Shown here piece after piece: positions 32,878 through 46,038 of a stretch of DNA of 64,000 nt. Position 1 is the stretch's first letter. Each line of letters starts with the position of its first letter. The DNA is from Gnetum montanum. Lineage: Eukaryota; Streptophyta; Gnetopsida; Gnetales; Gnetaceae. The notes under the pieces were generated by a model. That model ran no database searches. It saw nothing but the letters and a program-made list of their open reading frames with translations, and was not told where the DNA came from. Location: NCBI GenBank assembly GCA_015680685.1, contig MNCI01035807.1:1-64000 (forward strand), written 5' to 3'. The position numbers and the translations under genes were made by a program.

Positions 32878-35498
32878 AGAGATAGATTAAAGGGCTTCCA
32901 GGATTAGAGAATTTCCTGGGAAGGTGGCCAACCTTAATCCAGTCAATAACGACATGTGTTAACATAATCATGTTTTGAGCTTGGTGTTTGGTTCAAAGGG
33001 AGCTCTGAAGTTTTATTTGATGGGGAGGTGTTTAGAGGTTCAACCACTTGTGGTTGTAAGGGCTTGGTTGGACTATTGGTTCTAAAGAAAGGTCTTTTCT
33101 TCATATGGTTGTCAAAACCAATAGTGGGTTGAGGATTTATAGTCCTTGTGGCATTGCATTGCTGCGGTTGAGTAGGGATTTTCCCTTGCATTGCTGGAGC
33201 GGGTGGTAATGGAGCTATTGGTGTGAGAACTATGGATGGATTTGAAGGATGGTATATTTATTGGTTATCTCCCCTAGGAGAAGGAGTTCTATAATACTCA
33301 CAAGCTTGGTAGTGATGTTGTTATGTAACATGACTAACAGAGTCACAGGGAGATATTGGATGCTGCATGCAGTCACCATATGGGTCAGGTTGCCGGTATG
33401 GGTATTGTTGCCTTGGTGGTGGCATCCCCCATGACTGTGGGTATTGCCACTATTGATGTTGATCAATAGGTTGTGGTGGAGTTCCACATGGATAATATGT
33501 TGAAGGTTGGTAGAACTACCTTGGGTTACCTTGGGCATAAGGTAATCATCGGGGTGCTTACCATTTATTTAGTCATGGGTTGAGTGCATACACCCCAGAC
33601 TCTTGTAGATGTGAGATCACTGGGAAACATCCCTTAGGATGGTTGTATTGGCATATCTCACATCCACTATCATTGTTCCTGTCTAAATCCACAACCTCTT
33701 CTATGATGGTCATTTTTCCCTTACCCTTGTTACATGCATTCTCCATTACTCTCTTTTTCTTTTTTTCGCAGTCACTACCTCACTCCATAGACTCCTCTAG
33801 AATTTTAAGAATAGTTTCAAACCTACTATCCAGGGAGTCCCACATTTGATCTACCTTTGCCGATACTTCTGATGTTTACTTTTGGAGAGGCAAAGTTTTC
33901 CTATTCACCATATCTTCGAGTGGTGACTCGTCTTCCTCCTCACAAAATCTCACTCCCCTTTTTTATAGAGAAGGATCTTGATTATATTCTTTTGCACTTT
34001 CTCTCTTCTGTAGCTCACCTTTGTCTTTGGAAACTTGCTCTAGCAGTCTATGAATTTGATGAGACCTAAGCTCTGATAACCTTCCTTGTGCATATGTCCC
34101 AAGCATTCTTCTTGTTTCATGCCTAAGTCCATCCACAAGATGGCGTAGTTGATCCTGCTATGAATAACCATGGCCATGGAAACGATGTAATACTGCATAA
34201 TAACAGCCAATGGCAACATCCAAGTGTTCATGATTTCCTTGCTTCCATCCTTGGATTTGCTTCTATAGGTTAGACACTAGGGAGTACATTTGGTACTTAT
34301 CATTGACAGTTCTAACATTGTACTCCACCTCCGAATGGATTCCAGTTCTAAGGATTAGTACCAACTTTCAGCTTCTTTCACTAGTGTCCTTGGGAACAAC
34401 TTCAGTTTTTGCCATTTATTTTCCAATGTTTTGCAAGGCACATGCATCATGGAATGCTTGTAAATTATTTTGAGGATCAGTGTTGTATCCCCCTTCAAAT
34501 CGTGGGATGTTGTTCATGTCTAACCTCTTGATTCTACTATCCTTTTGGTGCCTTGTCGGAACTCTTACGACCTCCATTATATCTAGCATGCTTCTAGTTG
34601 TGAGTAGGGGTTCTTCGTGATCATCTCATTCATAGATTCTATGGTATCTATGTGGCTCTCTACTCTCCCTTCTTCTATGCCTTGATTCTTTAGAGTACCC
34701 TCTTCCTCGTTCTCGACTGCCTCATCGATGAATTTCACTTCGTTTTTTCTTATCCTTACGATTGGTTTCCCTATGACTATGTCTAAACATTGAAGGAGAT
34801 GGTGAAGATGATGATGAAGGTGAAGAAGGAGAACCATTGCCATGATGGTGTTTTCTACCTTCTCTTTAGTTCTCTCGACCTCAATCGTGATCATGATCAA
34901 AATGTCTGCCCTTATGGTGTGTTCGTGTTCCTTCATTGAACACTTCATGTTCGTGGGTATCAAAACTAGGCTTGTAAATAGTGGAGTGGAGGTTCTGATA
35001 CACTACCTCCTAACCAATGTCAAGGGAAGGAATATCGTTTTGTGTGGAACCTATTGAAGCAAGTTCATCATCCTCAATTTTTCTCAAAACATGCAGAGCA
35101 TCATGATGCGATTTACCCTTCAAAGATATATGGTATCTCTCCTATTGCAAGTCCCTTTGACGTTGCACTTCTATGGGATGATAGTCCCTTGAGTCATGAT
35201 CCCATGCAACGTATTCTGCATATAAAAGTGACATGCCTATTCATGTGAGAGCACGAAGGAGCATGTTGGGAACTGATCGGTCTAGAGGCAACACTATGTT
35301 ACCCTCCAAGTCTCTCCAACGCAGTTGTTCATCTTGGTGAAGAATAAAGGCGAAATCAGGTACATACTCATTGGGATGAGTATATACCACATGAAACTAT
35401 TGAAGAACTGGCGGATCCTGGTTATGTGTATTATGCTACTGACTACCTCTTATGTTAGTCCTAGGTGGTGAAGTGCTCTTATGCGAAGAAGAAGACAT
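32878..35498 (-). pseudogene. Athila-like gag pseudogene (element E, copy B)
   Basis: Same layout as 2053-4673. ATG complement at 35496-35498; charged N-terminal region (34583-34963); gag core about 34000-34320, more broken than in copy A; zinc knuckle near 33624-33660; Pro/Gln-rich tail to about 32900. Having two paralogs allows ancestral codons at most stop positions to be inferred by comparison. Confidence 0.82.
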
Positions 35499-35617
35499 CT
35501 TGTCTTGTTCGGTGTGCAATGTACTGTTGTCTCACCTTTCTTTGATTAACCCTAAGGGTTCGTTCTAATGTTTCAATGTGATTTCCTATGTTCTATGAAA
35601 CACACAAACAACTAAGT

Positions 35618-35634
35618 CCCCGGTAATAGCACCA
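35618..35634 (-). other. Primer-binding site, tRNA-Asp type, decayed (element E, copy B)
   Basis: The minus strand reads TGGTGCTATTACCGGGG next to the LTR end. It has more changes than copy A, but the terminal CCGGGG is intact. Confidence 0.75.
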
Positions 35635-35635
35635 A

Positions 35636-35800
35636 TGATGAGTGGTGAGGTACCCCTACACTCAACCATACGAATACGAGCATTTCACGCATGATCCGGT
35701 CAAACTCCAAAGACCAAGTTCTTATGCACCTTAATGGAACACTCAGGGTTAATCAATCGTTGTCTTCCCAAACTTACTTGTATTGTCAGGGTTAATCAAT
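35636..35800 (-). repeat. Partial LTR at the 5' end of element E (copy B)
   Basis: 165 bp matching the primer-site-proximal end of the LTR. It breaks at CAGGGTTAATCAATC, a word that also occurs about 45 bases earlier at the matching place in the LTR. Confidence 0.85.
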
Positions 35801-36122
35801 CTTTCTTGAAGTGTAGATGTCTCAAGACCAAAGTAGACATCTACCAAAAAGAGTAGACATCTTTCCCAGAAGCAGGGCTTTCCTAGTAGATGTCTACATG
35901 GAACCAAAGATGTCTATGTTAGTGACAAAGAAAAAAAAAGGAAAAGATCTAACGTCGCATTTCTATTGGGAAACATCTAGGGAGGAATTTCTTATGCATT
36001 AAAACTATTTACATCTTGATTGTTGAATGATTCACTAATGGAAGACCTTAGTATCCGCACTTGATCCTAGAATTTCTATTCAGCATAAAGATCTTAAAAG
36101 GCTCAAGGTGAGAATACCCATT
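35801..36122 (+). repeat. Copy of the left flank of element E inserted in its right LTR
   Basis: 322 bp nearly identical to about 28912-29240, including the AGACATCT cluster and the terminal ACCCATT that holds the left target duplication. See findings for the proposed two-step origin. Confidence 0.88.
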
Positions 36123-36916
36123 TGATGAGTGGCAAGGTATCCCTACACTCAACCATATGAATATAAGCATTTCACACACAATTTGGTTTAACTTCAAAGA
36201 CCAAGTGATTATGCGCATTAATGAAACACTCAGGGTTAATCAATCGTTATCTTCTCAAACTTACTTGTATTGTCATGGTTGTATGGTTAAGTAAGCTTGA
36301 GGTATATGATTTTTCTAGCTTTTGTATTGTTTATGTCTTCTGCTAATAAAGGAGATGGAGAGAGAGCTAAGTGGCTAACTTACATTAACTATTCATTAAC
36401 TAAGTTCTAAATGTTCCTAACACCAGTATTCGTTCCCACTTGCCGTACACATCCTGAACTAGTACAACGCTGCTCGAATTACCAAACGCTAATCACTACT
36501 GGGTTACTAAGCGCTACACACATGCTTGAAGCAAGCATACTGAGTGTATTTAACTAAGGGGGTTGAAGGTTGAGAGAGATATTATTTAACTAGGAAAGCG
36601 TTAAACAACCATTAATTACTAATTAGCTTAATCTGTATGCTGCAAGGTTTATCATACAGTTTGTCTTGATTATTGTACAAAACATTGTGCTTAGGTACAA
36701 ATTGCTTGAATAAAGATCTATTCACTCTATGACTCCTACTGTGAGCACACAGAAATAATTCTAACTCCAAAATGACAAAACTGCAAGAGTCTGGCTAAGG
36801 GTATAATTCTAACTATTTTGGAACCAAGGGCACCACCTCTTATTTATAGAAGATGAGGCAGGAAAAGATATCGCATATGCGATATTACGTGGTGGATGTG
36901 ATATCACAGTTCATCA
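36123..36916 (-). repeat. Full LTR at the 5' end of element E (copy B), mosaic
   Basis: 794 bp. Its left part matches the 3' LTR at 29241 (CAAGGTATCC, CATATGAATATAAGC). Its right part matches the copy A 5' LTR (GGCACCACCTC...GATATTACG). It ends TTCATCA followed by the right target duplication CCATC. Confidence 0.88.
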
Positions 36917-36921
36917 CCATC

Positions 36922-37838
36922 TCTCTATAGTAGATGCATTATGAATAAAGAGTTTAAGAAGAAATATAAGCATGTATGTAGGGGGAGCCTATACATCACC
37001 ACTCATCATCTTATAGGCCACTAATTTAGGGGGAGTCTTTTGAGTTTTTTAACAAAATACACAAAAGCAACAAGAATTCATACTCCAATTGAGTAAGAAT
37101 TCATTTAAGAGTATGGTAAAGTATCTAATGGAAAAGAATGAGTTAAATTTTGGTCAAGATATCTATTGGATATTTTACCTTGTGATGTATTTCTTGTTGC
37201 TGGTACTTAAATTTGACATGGATATATACAAATTGTTGTATGGATCTATTTTATTATTTTTGAGATATTTAGCATGATAAGTTTTGTTTCTTTAACCTTT
37301 CTTGTAAGTATTTGATCTAATTCTTAAAATTTGGATAAGCATGTATGCACTCTCTTGTTATGGAATTGCTATGACTTGTTCTATTTCAAAGGTATAGAAT
37401 ATTGGGTGAATACAAAATCATGGGATATTAGTTTAGCTGTCACTAACGGGATAATTGGTTCAAAAGATAGGTTACATGATTCTAAATTTTCAAGGTTTGG
37501 TCTTCAGCCTCTTGGTTTTAATTTCTCCTAAAATTTAATTTTAAGGCTTGGCTTAATTATGTTTATATTAGTTGTGGTTCATTCATTTTAACTTTGTGAA
37601 AATATAATGGGTAGATCTTAATTGGTTTGTCATCATCAACCCTATGCAATCAATGCTAAGCAATATGTACCTTTTAATTTATTGATCTTCCATGGCAAGA
37701 TGTATATATATGTATATTTTTAGAGTACTAAGGTCCTCATGTGTTTATTATGGAATTTTAAAAATTAATTGTGCATTCTCTTTATTTATGTTATTGTCCT
37801 ACTCTCCTTTTTGATGATGTTCAAAAAGGGGGAGAGTT
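36922..37838 (+). mobile_element. 3' non-coding end of the copia element (copy B)
   Basis: Counterpart of 5596-6513, ending in AAAAAGGGGGAGAG (about 37823-37836). A sampled 200 bases differ from copy A at 3 positions. No coding content. Confidence 0.65.
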
Positions 37839-39359
37839 TGATATAATGTGGTTAGAGTCCTCAGGTTCTCTCTCTCTCTTTTTGATGTTCAAAAAAGCGG
37901 AGATAGCTTGATGTACATATATGTGATTTTTTTGTATTTACACATATGTGGTTTTTGTATATGTTGAAGATGTATTTGCAGCCATATTGTATGGATAGTT
38001 TTTTTATGAACAATATGAATAGTTTAAGGTATAAAAAAATGGTGCTTATCTTAATTATGTACTTTTTGTAGCGAAAACTTTTTCCTTTGCATCTCATTGT
38101 ATCATTTCTTTAGCTTATTTTCATTTTCAATTTTATATGATCTCTACCCTATGCCTTGAGATTTAGAACCTTTATCATAGTCCCTAGCTACCTTTGAGAT
38201 TTAAACATATTAATATTATTAATGTTATTGTTATTTTTTATTAGTTTATCAACTCACCCATTTTCTTAAGTTTTGGACATCACCAACAAGAGGGACATTT
38301 TGACCTTTTGGTATGTCAAAACCTTAAGAAAAATGAAGAACATAGAATGTTGTGGAGTGTGATGTTTTTGCAAGGGATGAATGAGAGCCATACTCAAGGA
38401 AGCTTGGATGAGTATGAGGACTACAAGCCAAATGAAAATGCTCTAGTAATTGAGAGGTAGCTAAATCAACAAGAGGAAGCCTTGGGAACCAAAGTTCAAA
38501 AGATGAGAAGACATCTCCAAAAAGTAGAAGACATCTTGGCTGAAGTGAAGAACATGCAGAAAAGACATCTTCTAGAAATAGGAGACATCTCCTTTCTAGA
38601 GGAGATATCTCCCTAGAGACATTCCATCCAAGAAGAAGATGTCCCTCCAAAATCCAAAGTGATTTTACAAAGATTTCTCAATCTCCAAGAAGACATCTAC
38701 ACTAGCCATTAGTTAGTCATTGCATAAATTCCAAAGGATTTTTGGAAACTTCAAGGCTATAAAAAGATTTCAATATCTTTGGTATAATTGAAGTTTTATG
38801 CATGAATTATCACTATCAAAGTAATCATTGTATATTGTACTTGTTACTTTATTTGTAAAATCATTTTCTTGATTAATTATAGAAGTATGCTTCAAAATAT
38901 AAGGACATGAAATTTCAGTTACATTCTTTCCTTGTGATTTTTCTCTCTTATTGCCCTACTAGGGTTGATGTTATTCTTATGAGAAGGCATCATTATTGAT
39001 ATTTTTGGGATCCTACAAGATTGAGTATTTGTGTAGTGTCAAAATACTTCCAAGCAAATATTAATTTTTAAAGGTTGTGGGATCCTTAAAACCACATTCT
39101 AAGCTTGTCAAGACCTTGTAGGGTTGAGTGGTTTCGCAATGACAAAACATTCCAGAGTGAAGCTTAGAGTTTTTGCAAGGTGTGGTGCCTTTAAAACCAC
39201 ATTTTTGAAAAGAAAAGTCCAAATATGTACAAGGATTCTACCCTCCATGTGTGGACATACCCAAGTTGGAGAATGACATAAAAATTGTGTGCTTTTTATG
39301 GCTATTTAATTTTATTTTGAGGAACATATTCATCCCTCCTTCTAAGTTCATGACCCTCA
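37839..39359 (+). repeat. 3' LTR of the copia element (copy B)
   Basis: TGATATAATG ... GACCCTCA, 1521 bp, counterpart of 6514-7990. It contains the AGACATCT cluster (about 38505-38700) and a TATAAAA-like box near 38758. Copy B carries about 50 extra bases near 38450-38500 (the CTAAATCAACAAGAGG part) that are missing from copy A. Confidence 0.8.
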
Positions 39360-39918
39360 ACTTTGACTATTATTATTGGACATTCTTTATTATAAGATGA
39401 AACTTTTTCTATTTTTAACACATTTTATATATTTTGTCTTAGTTTATTTCACACTTTTCTTTGCATAACTAATTATGAGTTGGAATTGCAAGGCTACGAA
39501 ATAAAGTTTGAATAAGCTAAAAATATAATACAAGACATAACTTTCAAGGTAGAAAGTGTAAGTAATATGAAAAATTAAATAGGTCATAATATGCATGAAT
39601 AGTAGACATAAAGGAAAGTCATAAAGTTACCAATTTTAGGCCTTGGTAGGTCATTTTTAAGTCTTGTACTTTTCCAATTTTTTATATCATTTTATAATTT
39701 TATGTAAGTGCAAAAGAAATAAGCATACATTGTAAATTGATGTGAAAGTGAAAAATAGGACTATCTAGTAAAATGATAAATAAGATATACCAAGGCAAAA
39801 GCTTGTATAGTTAAATCAAAATATGTTTAAAAAAAATCTGGAAACAAGGTGATAAATTAAAGCCTATGTTATATGATATAAGGCTAACTTAAAGTGAGAG
39901 GAGTATTCAACTATGCAA
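39360..39918. other. AT-rich spacer, no feature seen (copy B)
   Basis: Counterpart of 7991-8550. Nothing recognisable apart from AT-rich sequence. Confidence 0.5.
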
Positions 39919-40754
39919 CTATTTTCTAATCTTTGAAAGATTATTGAATGTGTCTAGTCTTTGTTGCACAATTTTATACTCTCCATTTTCTTTGCTAATA
40001 ATGTTGAGTCGGAGTTCTTCCCATGGTTTATTTATGATCCCATCTTTGTTGGTCTTGGTTTGATCTACATTGTCATGGTTTATGACTTTTTTCTTGATGG
40101 TAGGAGTTTCTTCTTGAAACTCCACCTCAGATCCTTGATGTATGTTAACATTGTTAACAAACAAGGGAACTATGCCATCTCTGTGGATTATAATTTCACC
40201 TCCTTGTAAGGTAGGTGACTTTCTTAGTAGATTGGGAAAGAGACTACTCATAATTTAACTAACCAAGCCCTCCCTGGAATTATGTTGGAACTTGATGTCT
40301 CTTCCATCACTAAGAAATCAACGGATATGAGGAATTGTTCCCCAACAATGAAGTTTAGCAAAATGAATCCTCTCACTACTACCCATGACTTATTAAAGGA
40401 CTTAAGAGCAAACATGAAGGTGTCTTGAATGTGCTCCACCAAGCCTAAATGTTTACCAATGAACAATGATATGATGTTTATTACTACCTCATCGTCAACA
40501 TGAACTTGGTGTATCTTGTATCGACCAACCCTTATCATTATGAAGAGAGGGGCTCTTGACACCTCACCACTTTATGAGTTGGTTTTCACCTCACTATTGT
40601 GAAACATTAAGGTAGTTGACTTCATTTCTTTCCTAGATGAAGGAGGTGCTCTTGGTGCATGAATGGACTCCTTGTTGGTAGGAATATTTTCACTAACAAG
40701 AATAAAGATCAACACCATAACTAAGGCTTTACTATGAGTAGAGGAGGTCATCAC
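39919..40754 (-). pseudogene. Tat-like protease and C-terminal domain (element H, copy B)
   Basis: The minus strand holds HQVHVDDEVVINIISLF, then a segment with SWVVVRGFILLNF, then SSNIIPGRAWLVKL. This aligns end to end with T's protease, where the same Arg codon of the LG-R-xWL block has become TGA. The tail reads GGEIIIHRDG...NNLSKIRK and stops at the family's common end. It is less damaged than copy A in the PGRAWL region. Confidence 0.82.
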
Positions 40755-41159
40755 TAGTTTGTATAAGCTTAAAGAGGTGTTTTTCTATTTAAGAGAGAGC
40801 TTAACCTATTCCATGATAATGAGAAAGTCTTTATCTTTGTTAATTAATTTCTCTTTTTTTTTTTACTTAACTTCCTCCATCTTACCTAATATTTTGATCT
40901 CATGTTTACACATTTTTTTTAGATCCCTTTTCCTTTTCTTGTTGTTTGTTATCCTCCATAGTTTGGCTAGTCAAAGCAATTTGAGCATTAGAGCTCATGG
41001 GAATGGCTAAAATAGGTGTAGGTTTCAATGGACCTACTTCCCTTCACATTTTCATTGTTTATTATCCTTGGTCTTAGTCTTAGTAGTCATCTTCTTACAT
41101 TGTTTTGGAGGTAATATCTTATCATACAACTATGAGGTATTTGAGGTATTGGCTACCTC

Positions 41160-42124
41160 GAGAGGATGTTGATCAATCTAGATTGTAGGCTTAACAATGG
41201 TGGGATGGGGCACTCTAATGAAAAATGGTTCAGTAATAGGTGTAGGTCATGGTACCCATATGATAAAAGGAGTCCTTCAACTCCATGAAGTTGAAGTTCT
41301 TTCATCACAAGAAGGCACTCTAATCACAAATAGCTCCATAGCTAGTCTAGGAATGTTGCTAACATTGAATGTGACTAGTGTATTGATCATTATTAGCATT
41401 TAGGAGATCCTTGTATACCTACATGTGTTGGTTTTGAGGATTAATTAAGTTGGATGTGACTAGGATAAACTCACCACTATCAATCATTTTTTGCAAATTG
41501 TCATTGAGAGCTACGTAAAAATTAGTATCACGACCATGAAGCTGGTGATAATGCCAGAATCGATCTAGCTTAAAGTATTTGGATACAAGTAGATCATCTT
41601 TTATGACCATAGTGGAATCCTTAGCAATTTCACACAAGTGATTATGCCTCTTACAGGCATTATCAATTAATTATTTGTATTGGATATGGTTACTTTTTAC
41701 TAACTAATCAAGAAGCTCAAATGGTTTCATGGTATTTGAATTGATTCTTCCTCTCAAAGTTTGTCCTAGGTGGATTAGAGGTAGAGGCACCTGATGATGA
41801 TGGCTCAGCAATGGTGGTGGGGGCCTTTGGTTTTGTTGCCCTTGGCCCATGGGTCATTTTCATTTCTCTAGAGTTTGTGACCATGGCTACATGGTTCTAT
41901 TTTCCCTTGTCTATGTTCTTTCTCATGTGCTAGTTCTTGTATGTTACATACACTAGGTATTTACTAGCTTCTGCAACATCTTCTATGTATCTAGTTTGGG
42001 AAAAGGCTTGGCTAAGTGATTGTGGATCCAGGTAGGATACCTTGGACTTGATAAAACCATAACTTTCCTCTTGAAAATGGCCAAAATATGTGTCTTAGAT
42101 ATGGACTTAGGAATTTTGTTGAGG
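41160..42124 (-). pseudogene. Tat-like gag, C-terminal part (element H, copy B)
   Basis: Contains the FKLDRFWHYHQLHGRDT zinc-knuckle-like segment and the DNLQKMIDSGE segment (41419-41637), with decayed IRVP repeats downstream (41197-41330). It is interrupted by the solo LTR at 42130. Confidence 0.75.
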
Positions 42125-42129
42125 ATTAC

Positions 42130-43021
42130 TGATAAGTTATGAATTTGCTAGCTATTATATCATAGTCGTGATATCGCAGTGGCTATGATATCACGACACG
42201 TGATATCACAGCCTTAATATCACATGGGCTGCGATATCGCATACACGATATTGCATATGTGATATCGTGGCCTGCCTCAATTTCTATAAATAAGAGGTGG
42301 CTTTCCTTGTTTTGTCATCTGGTTTTTAGTTCCTTAGCCAAACTCTTGTAGTTTTTCCTTCTTAGAGTTAGAATTATTTCCCAGTGTATGCCCACAGTGT
42401 GGTGATTGTAATTGTATGGAATCCTTATTTGAGTGTGACGTACTTGGACACACACATGACAGAAAATAAAGATCAAGATTACTTCATCATTGTAGCATTC
42501 ACTTAGTTTAATTATTTATTTATTTAGTTATTATTTACTACTTTCTTAGTTAATCTCTCTCACCCTTAAACTCCTATTAAACGCAGAATGAGCACGACTT
42601 GATTACGAGCATTTAAGTGTTACTACTTGGTAACCTAGTAGCATATCTAGGATCTGCGTTTGGTAATCCCAGTAGTAGTGGTGCACGAACTCCAAGATGT
42701 GTATGGATAATCAAGGAATGGATGCTTATCGCACCTAGGCTAGTTTAGACTCTCTCACACACTTTCCCTCTTAGCTTAGTTAACATTATTTTCCACTACC
42801 TTTAGGAGTAGCATTAGATTAGAAACTACATCATACACCTCACTCTAGACTAATCCATACGTGACAAAGATAATACTAGTCCAGGTGGGAAGACAGTGAA
42901 CTATAACCTAAGGCTAACTATCTAGGTGCCACAACTAGTCCGTCTGTGGAGTTTGACTGGATCATGCGTGAAAACGCTCGTATTCGTATGGTTGAGTGTA
43001 GGGGTACCTCGTCACCCATCA
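42130..43021 (+). repeat. Solo LTR of element F at the paralogous site (copy B)
   Basis: TGATAAGTTATG ... CACCCATCA, 892 bp, flanked by perfect ATTAC duplications (42125-42129, 43022-43026). Both flanks continue the H gag exactly as at 10761 and 17782 in copy A. It keeps an intermediate-length GATATC array (42150-42270) before CTATAAATAAGAGG. Confidence 0.95.
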
Positions 43022-43790
43022 ATTACATTCCATCTATGTATGAATTTTTGAACAAGTTCAAGAGGCCCTTATTTGACTTTCATAAGTTGGTCTAGTGTGG
43101 TGTCAAATCTTAAGTTATACTTGAAATGGTTAATGATTTGTGAAATCAAGCCATTTAAAGAGGCCATGGACCCTCTAGATGATGCATAATACTATTCCAA
43201 GTCTTTTCTACTTAGAGACATGAAGAAGATGCACATCACAATATGGAACCAAGCTTGTAAGAACAAGCACTCAAAATGAAAGGTAATGAGATGTAAATTA
43301 GGATCACCCTCATTGTTGTATTTAGTGAACTATGAAATTGGAATGTAGGTGGAAAGATTTATCTACAAGATGATGGGAATAATTGGATCTTATTGGTAGA
43401 AGTTCATAATTTTAACCATCTAGATAGTGAAAGCCTTAAGCTTCTACACCTCTTTCATGATGTCCTACATCATTTGGAAGGTCTCATCCAACTCTTGGAG
43501 CATCCCTATAAATTGTGGATTTTAAACTAATAGTTTTGGGGGAAGTTGGATGGCTTGGGGTCATGCAATGGCATTGGTATAGATAGGAGGGGCTGGGTGA
43601 TCACGGTAGCATGGGGATTAAACAAGAAGAATGATGCTTGAGTTGGAATGTGAGGGATAAAGACATGAAGAAAGTGTGAGAGGCTTGTGAAGCCTAGGAT
43701 CCCAAGAAGAAGTCCATTGAGATGAAGATGGAAGGTTATGTAAATAATACGACTGCTGACAAGTGCATTGAGCTAGGTTGGGTTGCAAAA
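43022..43790 (-). pseudogene. Tat-like gag, N-terminal part (element H, copy B)
   Basis: Counterpart of 17782-18550, with the same LVQKFIHRW-type segment at the left edge and Pro/His-rich decayed sequence above. The upper limit is approximate. Confidence 0.62.
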
Positions 43791-46038
43791 GGCATAGCCA
43801 TAAGCAAGAAGGTAGAGTGGGAGGCTAGTAAAGATTGATGTGTCACTACAACAAGTGATGGTACAAATATAGTGAACATAAAGGGGTAGATTGAGGAGCT
43901 GGATTCTCAGAGGACATGAGAGGTGTGGTGCTAGAGATGGTTTCTTGGGAAGCTAACTATTAGAAAAGGTTCTCAATGAATATGTCTGATTCATGCTCTT
44001 CTTCAAACTCATCTTTGTTCTCCTAGTTTTCATTTGAACTAATTTCCTCACTCATCTCATTAATATCTATTAGTTGTGTCAACATGCATGTATAAAATTC
44101 TGTTAAGTGAATTTGATCATAGGATTAGTGAGTATACTCTTTTCCATTTTGATGTATGATTTTAAATTAACTTTTGGCATTTGATTCTAAACATGGGACG
44201 AGGAGGCCAACTTGGATTTTGGCATTAATAAAATTGTAGTACTCCTCATAAATGATTGTAAAATTTGGTTCTTGTCCCCTCCACCTAAAAGGTTATCTAT
44301 GTTCTATCATAGCAAGATTCTTAGGATCATAAATACACACTCCTTCTTGGTTTGGAACCATATGTGTTATTGTCACATCCCCATTCCCAAATGATGTTGC
44401 TACCTAATGAAGATGATGTCTCTTCATAACAAGTGTTATTATTATCTTAACAAGACTCGAAAGGGTAGTTGTAATTAAGACTCAAAAGGACATGTTGTAA
44501 TAAGAAACGTGTCTCTTAAGGTAGCCTTTGGGGGTTTGATCTAAGGCATTTATACCTAGGGTTAGAGGTCACGCCAGCATGGAGTAGCAGAGCTAGTATA
44601 AGCAAGTCATGGGACACTGGGTGAAGCAGGATAGGAAGTGGACTAGCCATCCCTTCTAACTGAATTATAGGCCTAACTATGGTGGAAATGTTGGATTTCC
44701 TCTAAGGGATAAATGCCAAAGGAAGAAAACCCTAAGGAACACTCTTAGAGCATGATCTAGATACACTATTCCATATTAATAAAGCATCTTTTTATTTCTC
44801 TTTCTGCATTTTTCCTATTATTTCCTTTACACATAATGTCAAATATCACTTACATTTCACATTTGGTATATTTTATTTATATGCATAATGTCTAATATAT
44901 TGTATATTTTACATTTTCCATGACATTAATGGATGGGATGTCATAATAAGTATCGAAAAAAACAATGACCCAAGGGCCATTCAAAATCATGGGCCAACTA
45001 CAACATGCACTTGATGATGAATGTTGAAGCCAGAACATAGAGAAATCTATTGATCATCACCGTATACGCCATATGTCTGTGATGTAAGTTAAAAGATACC
45101 TTTCCATTGACTTCACGAACAAGGGATCAAGCATCTAAATCCCAGCAACCAACAAAATTATTTGATGAATATCATTAACTGACAAAGATCTTATCACATC
45201 TCATCAAAATTCATCAATTGCAAAATATGTTGGCAAGACAATGATACATCGGTCTAGGTAACTCTTACCCATCTTAATACTATAATTACTAATTAACTAG
45301 GATCATTGTTAAATTTCTTTTCAAAAAGTTAGTAACCATGACTTGAATTGATCTCGTTTTATTGAAATTCACTATCCAAGTAATCCAAAAGATTCCAAGT
45401 TATCATATGTCAACTTAAAAGTGTCAATTCAACAAAATAACCTAGCTTGGTCCTTTTAATTCTTGAAAAATCAACATCTTTTTGAGCCTTAAAAATATGT
45501 CCAACGCGTAGTACTCGTTGATGGCATAGTCTTATGATACTTTAGTTATTCTTATAAACTTGTGTACTTTCTATTTTTCTTTGGATTAATTAGGATCAAC
45601 ACATTTTAATTCAAAATTCACAAATGTGTGTATTTTATGTCATTAAGGTTACTTGGAAGCAAGTATAGGTTCATGATCATGGGCTAACATTCTAGTTTGG
45701 AGTATTTCAATAAGCATTAGAGATGCTTTTAAAAGAAAATAGAAAAAAAAGGAGGAAGTCTTAAGCCACAAAAGTTAATGATAACACAATATATCATTTG
45801 ATTATTCCATAAGAGAACCTTGCTAAATTCTTGAAATTACTTGTAATGTTGTGCATCTATTCTAATTGAAAATTTTCCTTTCCTACGATCTTGCTTAATA
45901 ACAGCATCATTGAAGTGGTACTTCCAAAATTTTAAGCTTTGAAATAAATAAAATAGTCTCAGTCAGATAAAATTAATTTGTAAAAAATTTTCTTGGAATC
46001 ATTACAAACACAACATTGCTCTTATAGTTCTTTGCTAG
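43791..46038. other. Probable leader/LTR remains of element H (copy B), no coding sequence seen
   Basis: Counterpart of 18551-20786, AT-rich and without recognisable genes. Confidence 0.4.

Larger units (their letters stand above)
29241..36916 (-). mobile_element. Element E, copy B: Athila-like element with both ends
   Basis: Minus strand: complex 5' LTR end (36916-35636), primer site, gag, protease, RT, about 1 kb of non-coding 3' region with an N gap, purine tract, and 3' LTR (30034-29241). Target duplications are CCATT (29236-29240) and CCATC (36917-36921). RNase H and integrase are absent unless hidden by the 76-base gap of unknown true size. It is inserted in the copia element. Confidence 0.9.
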
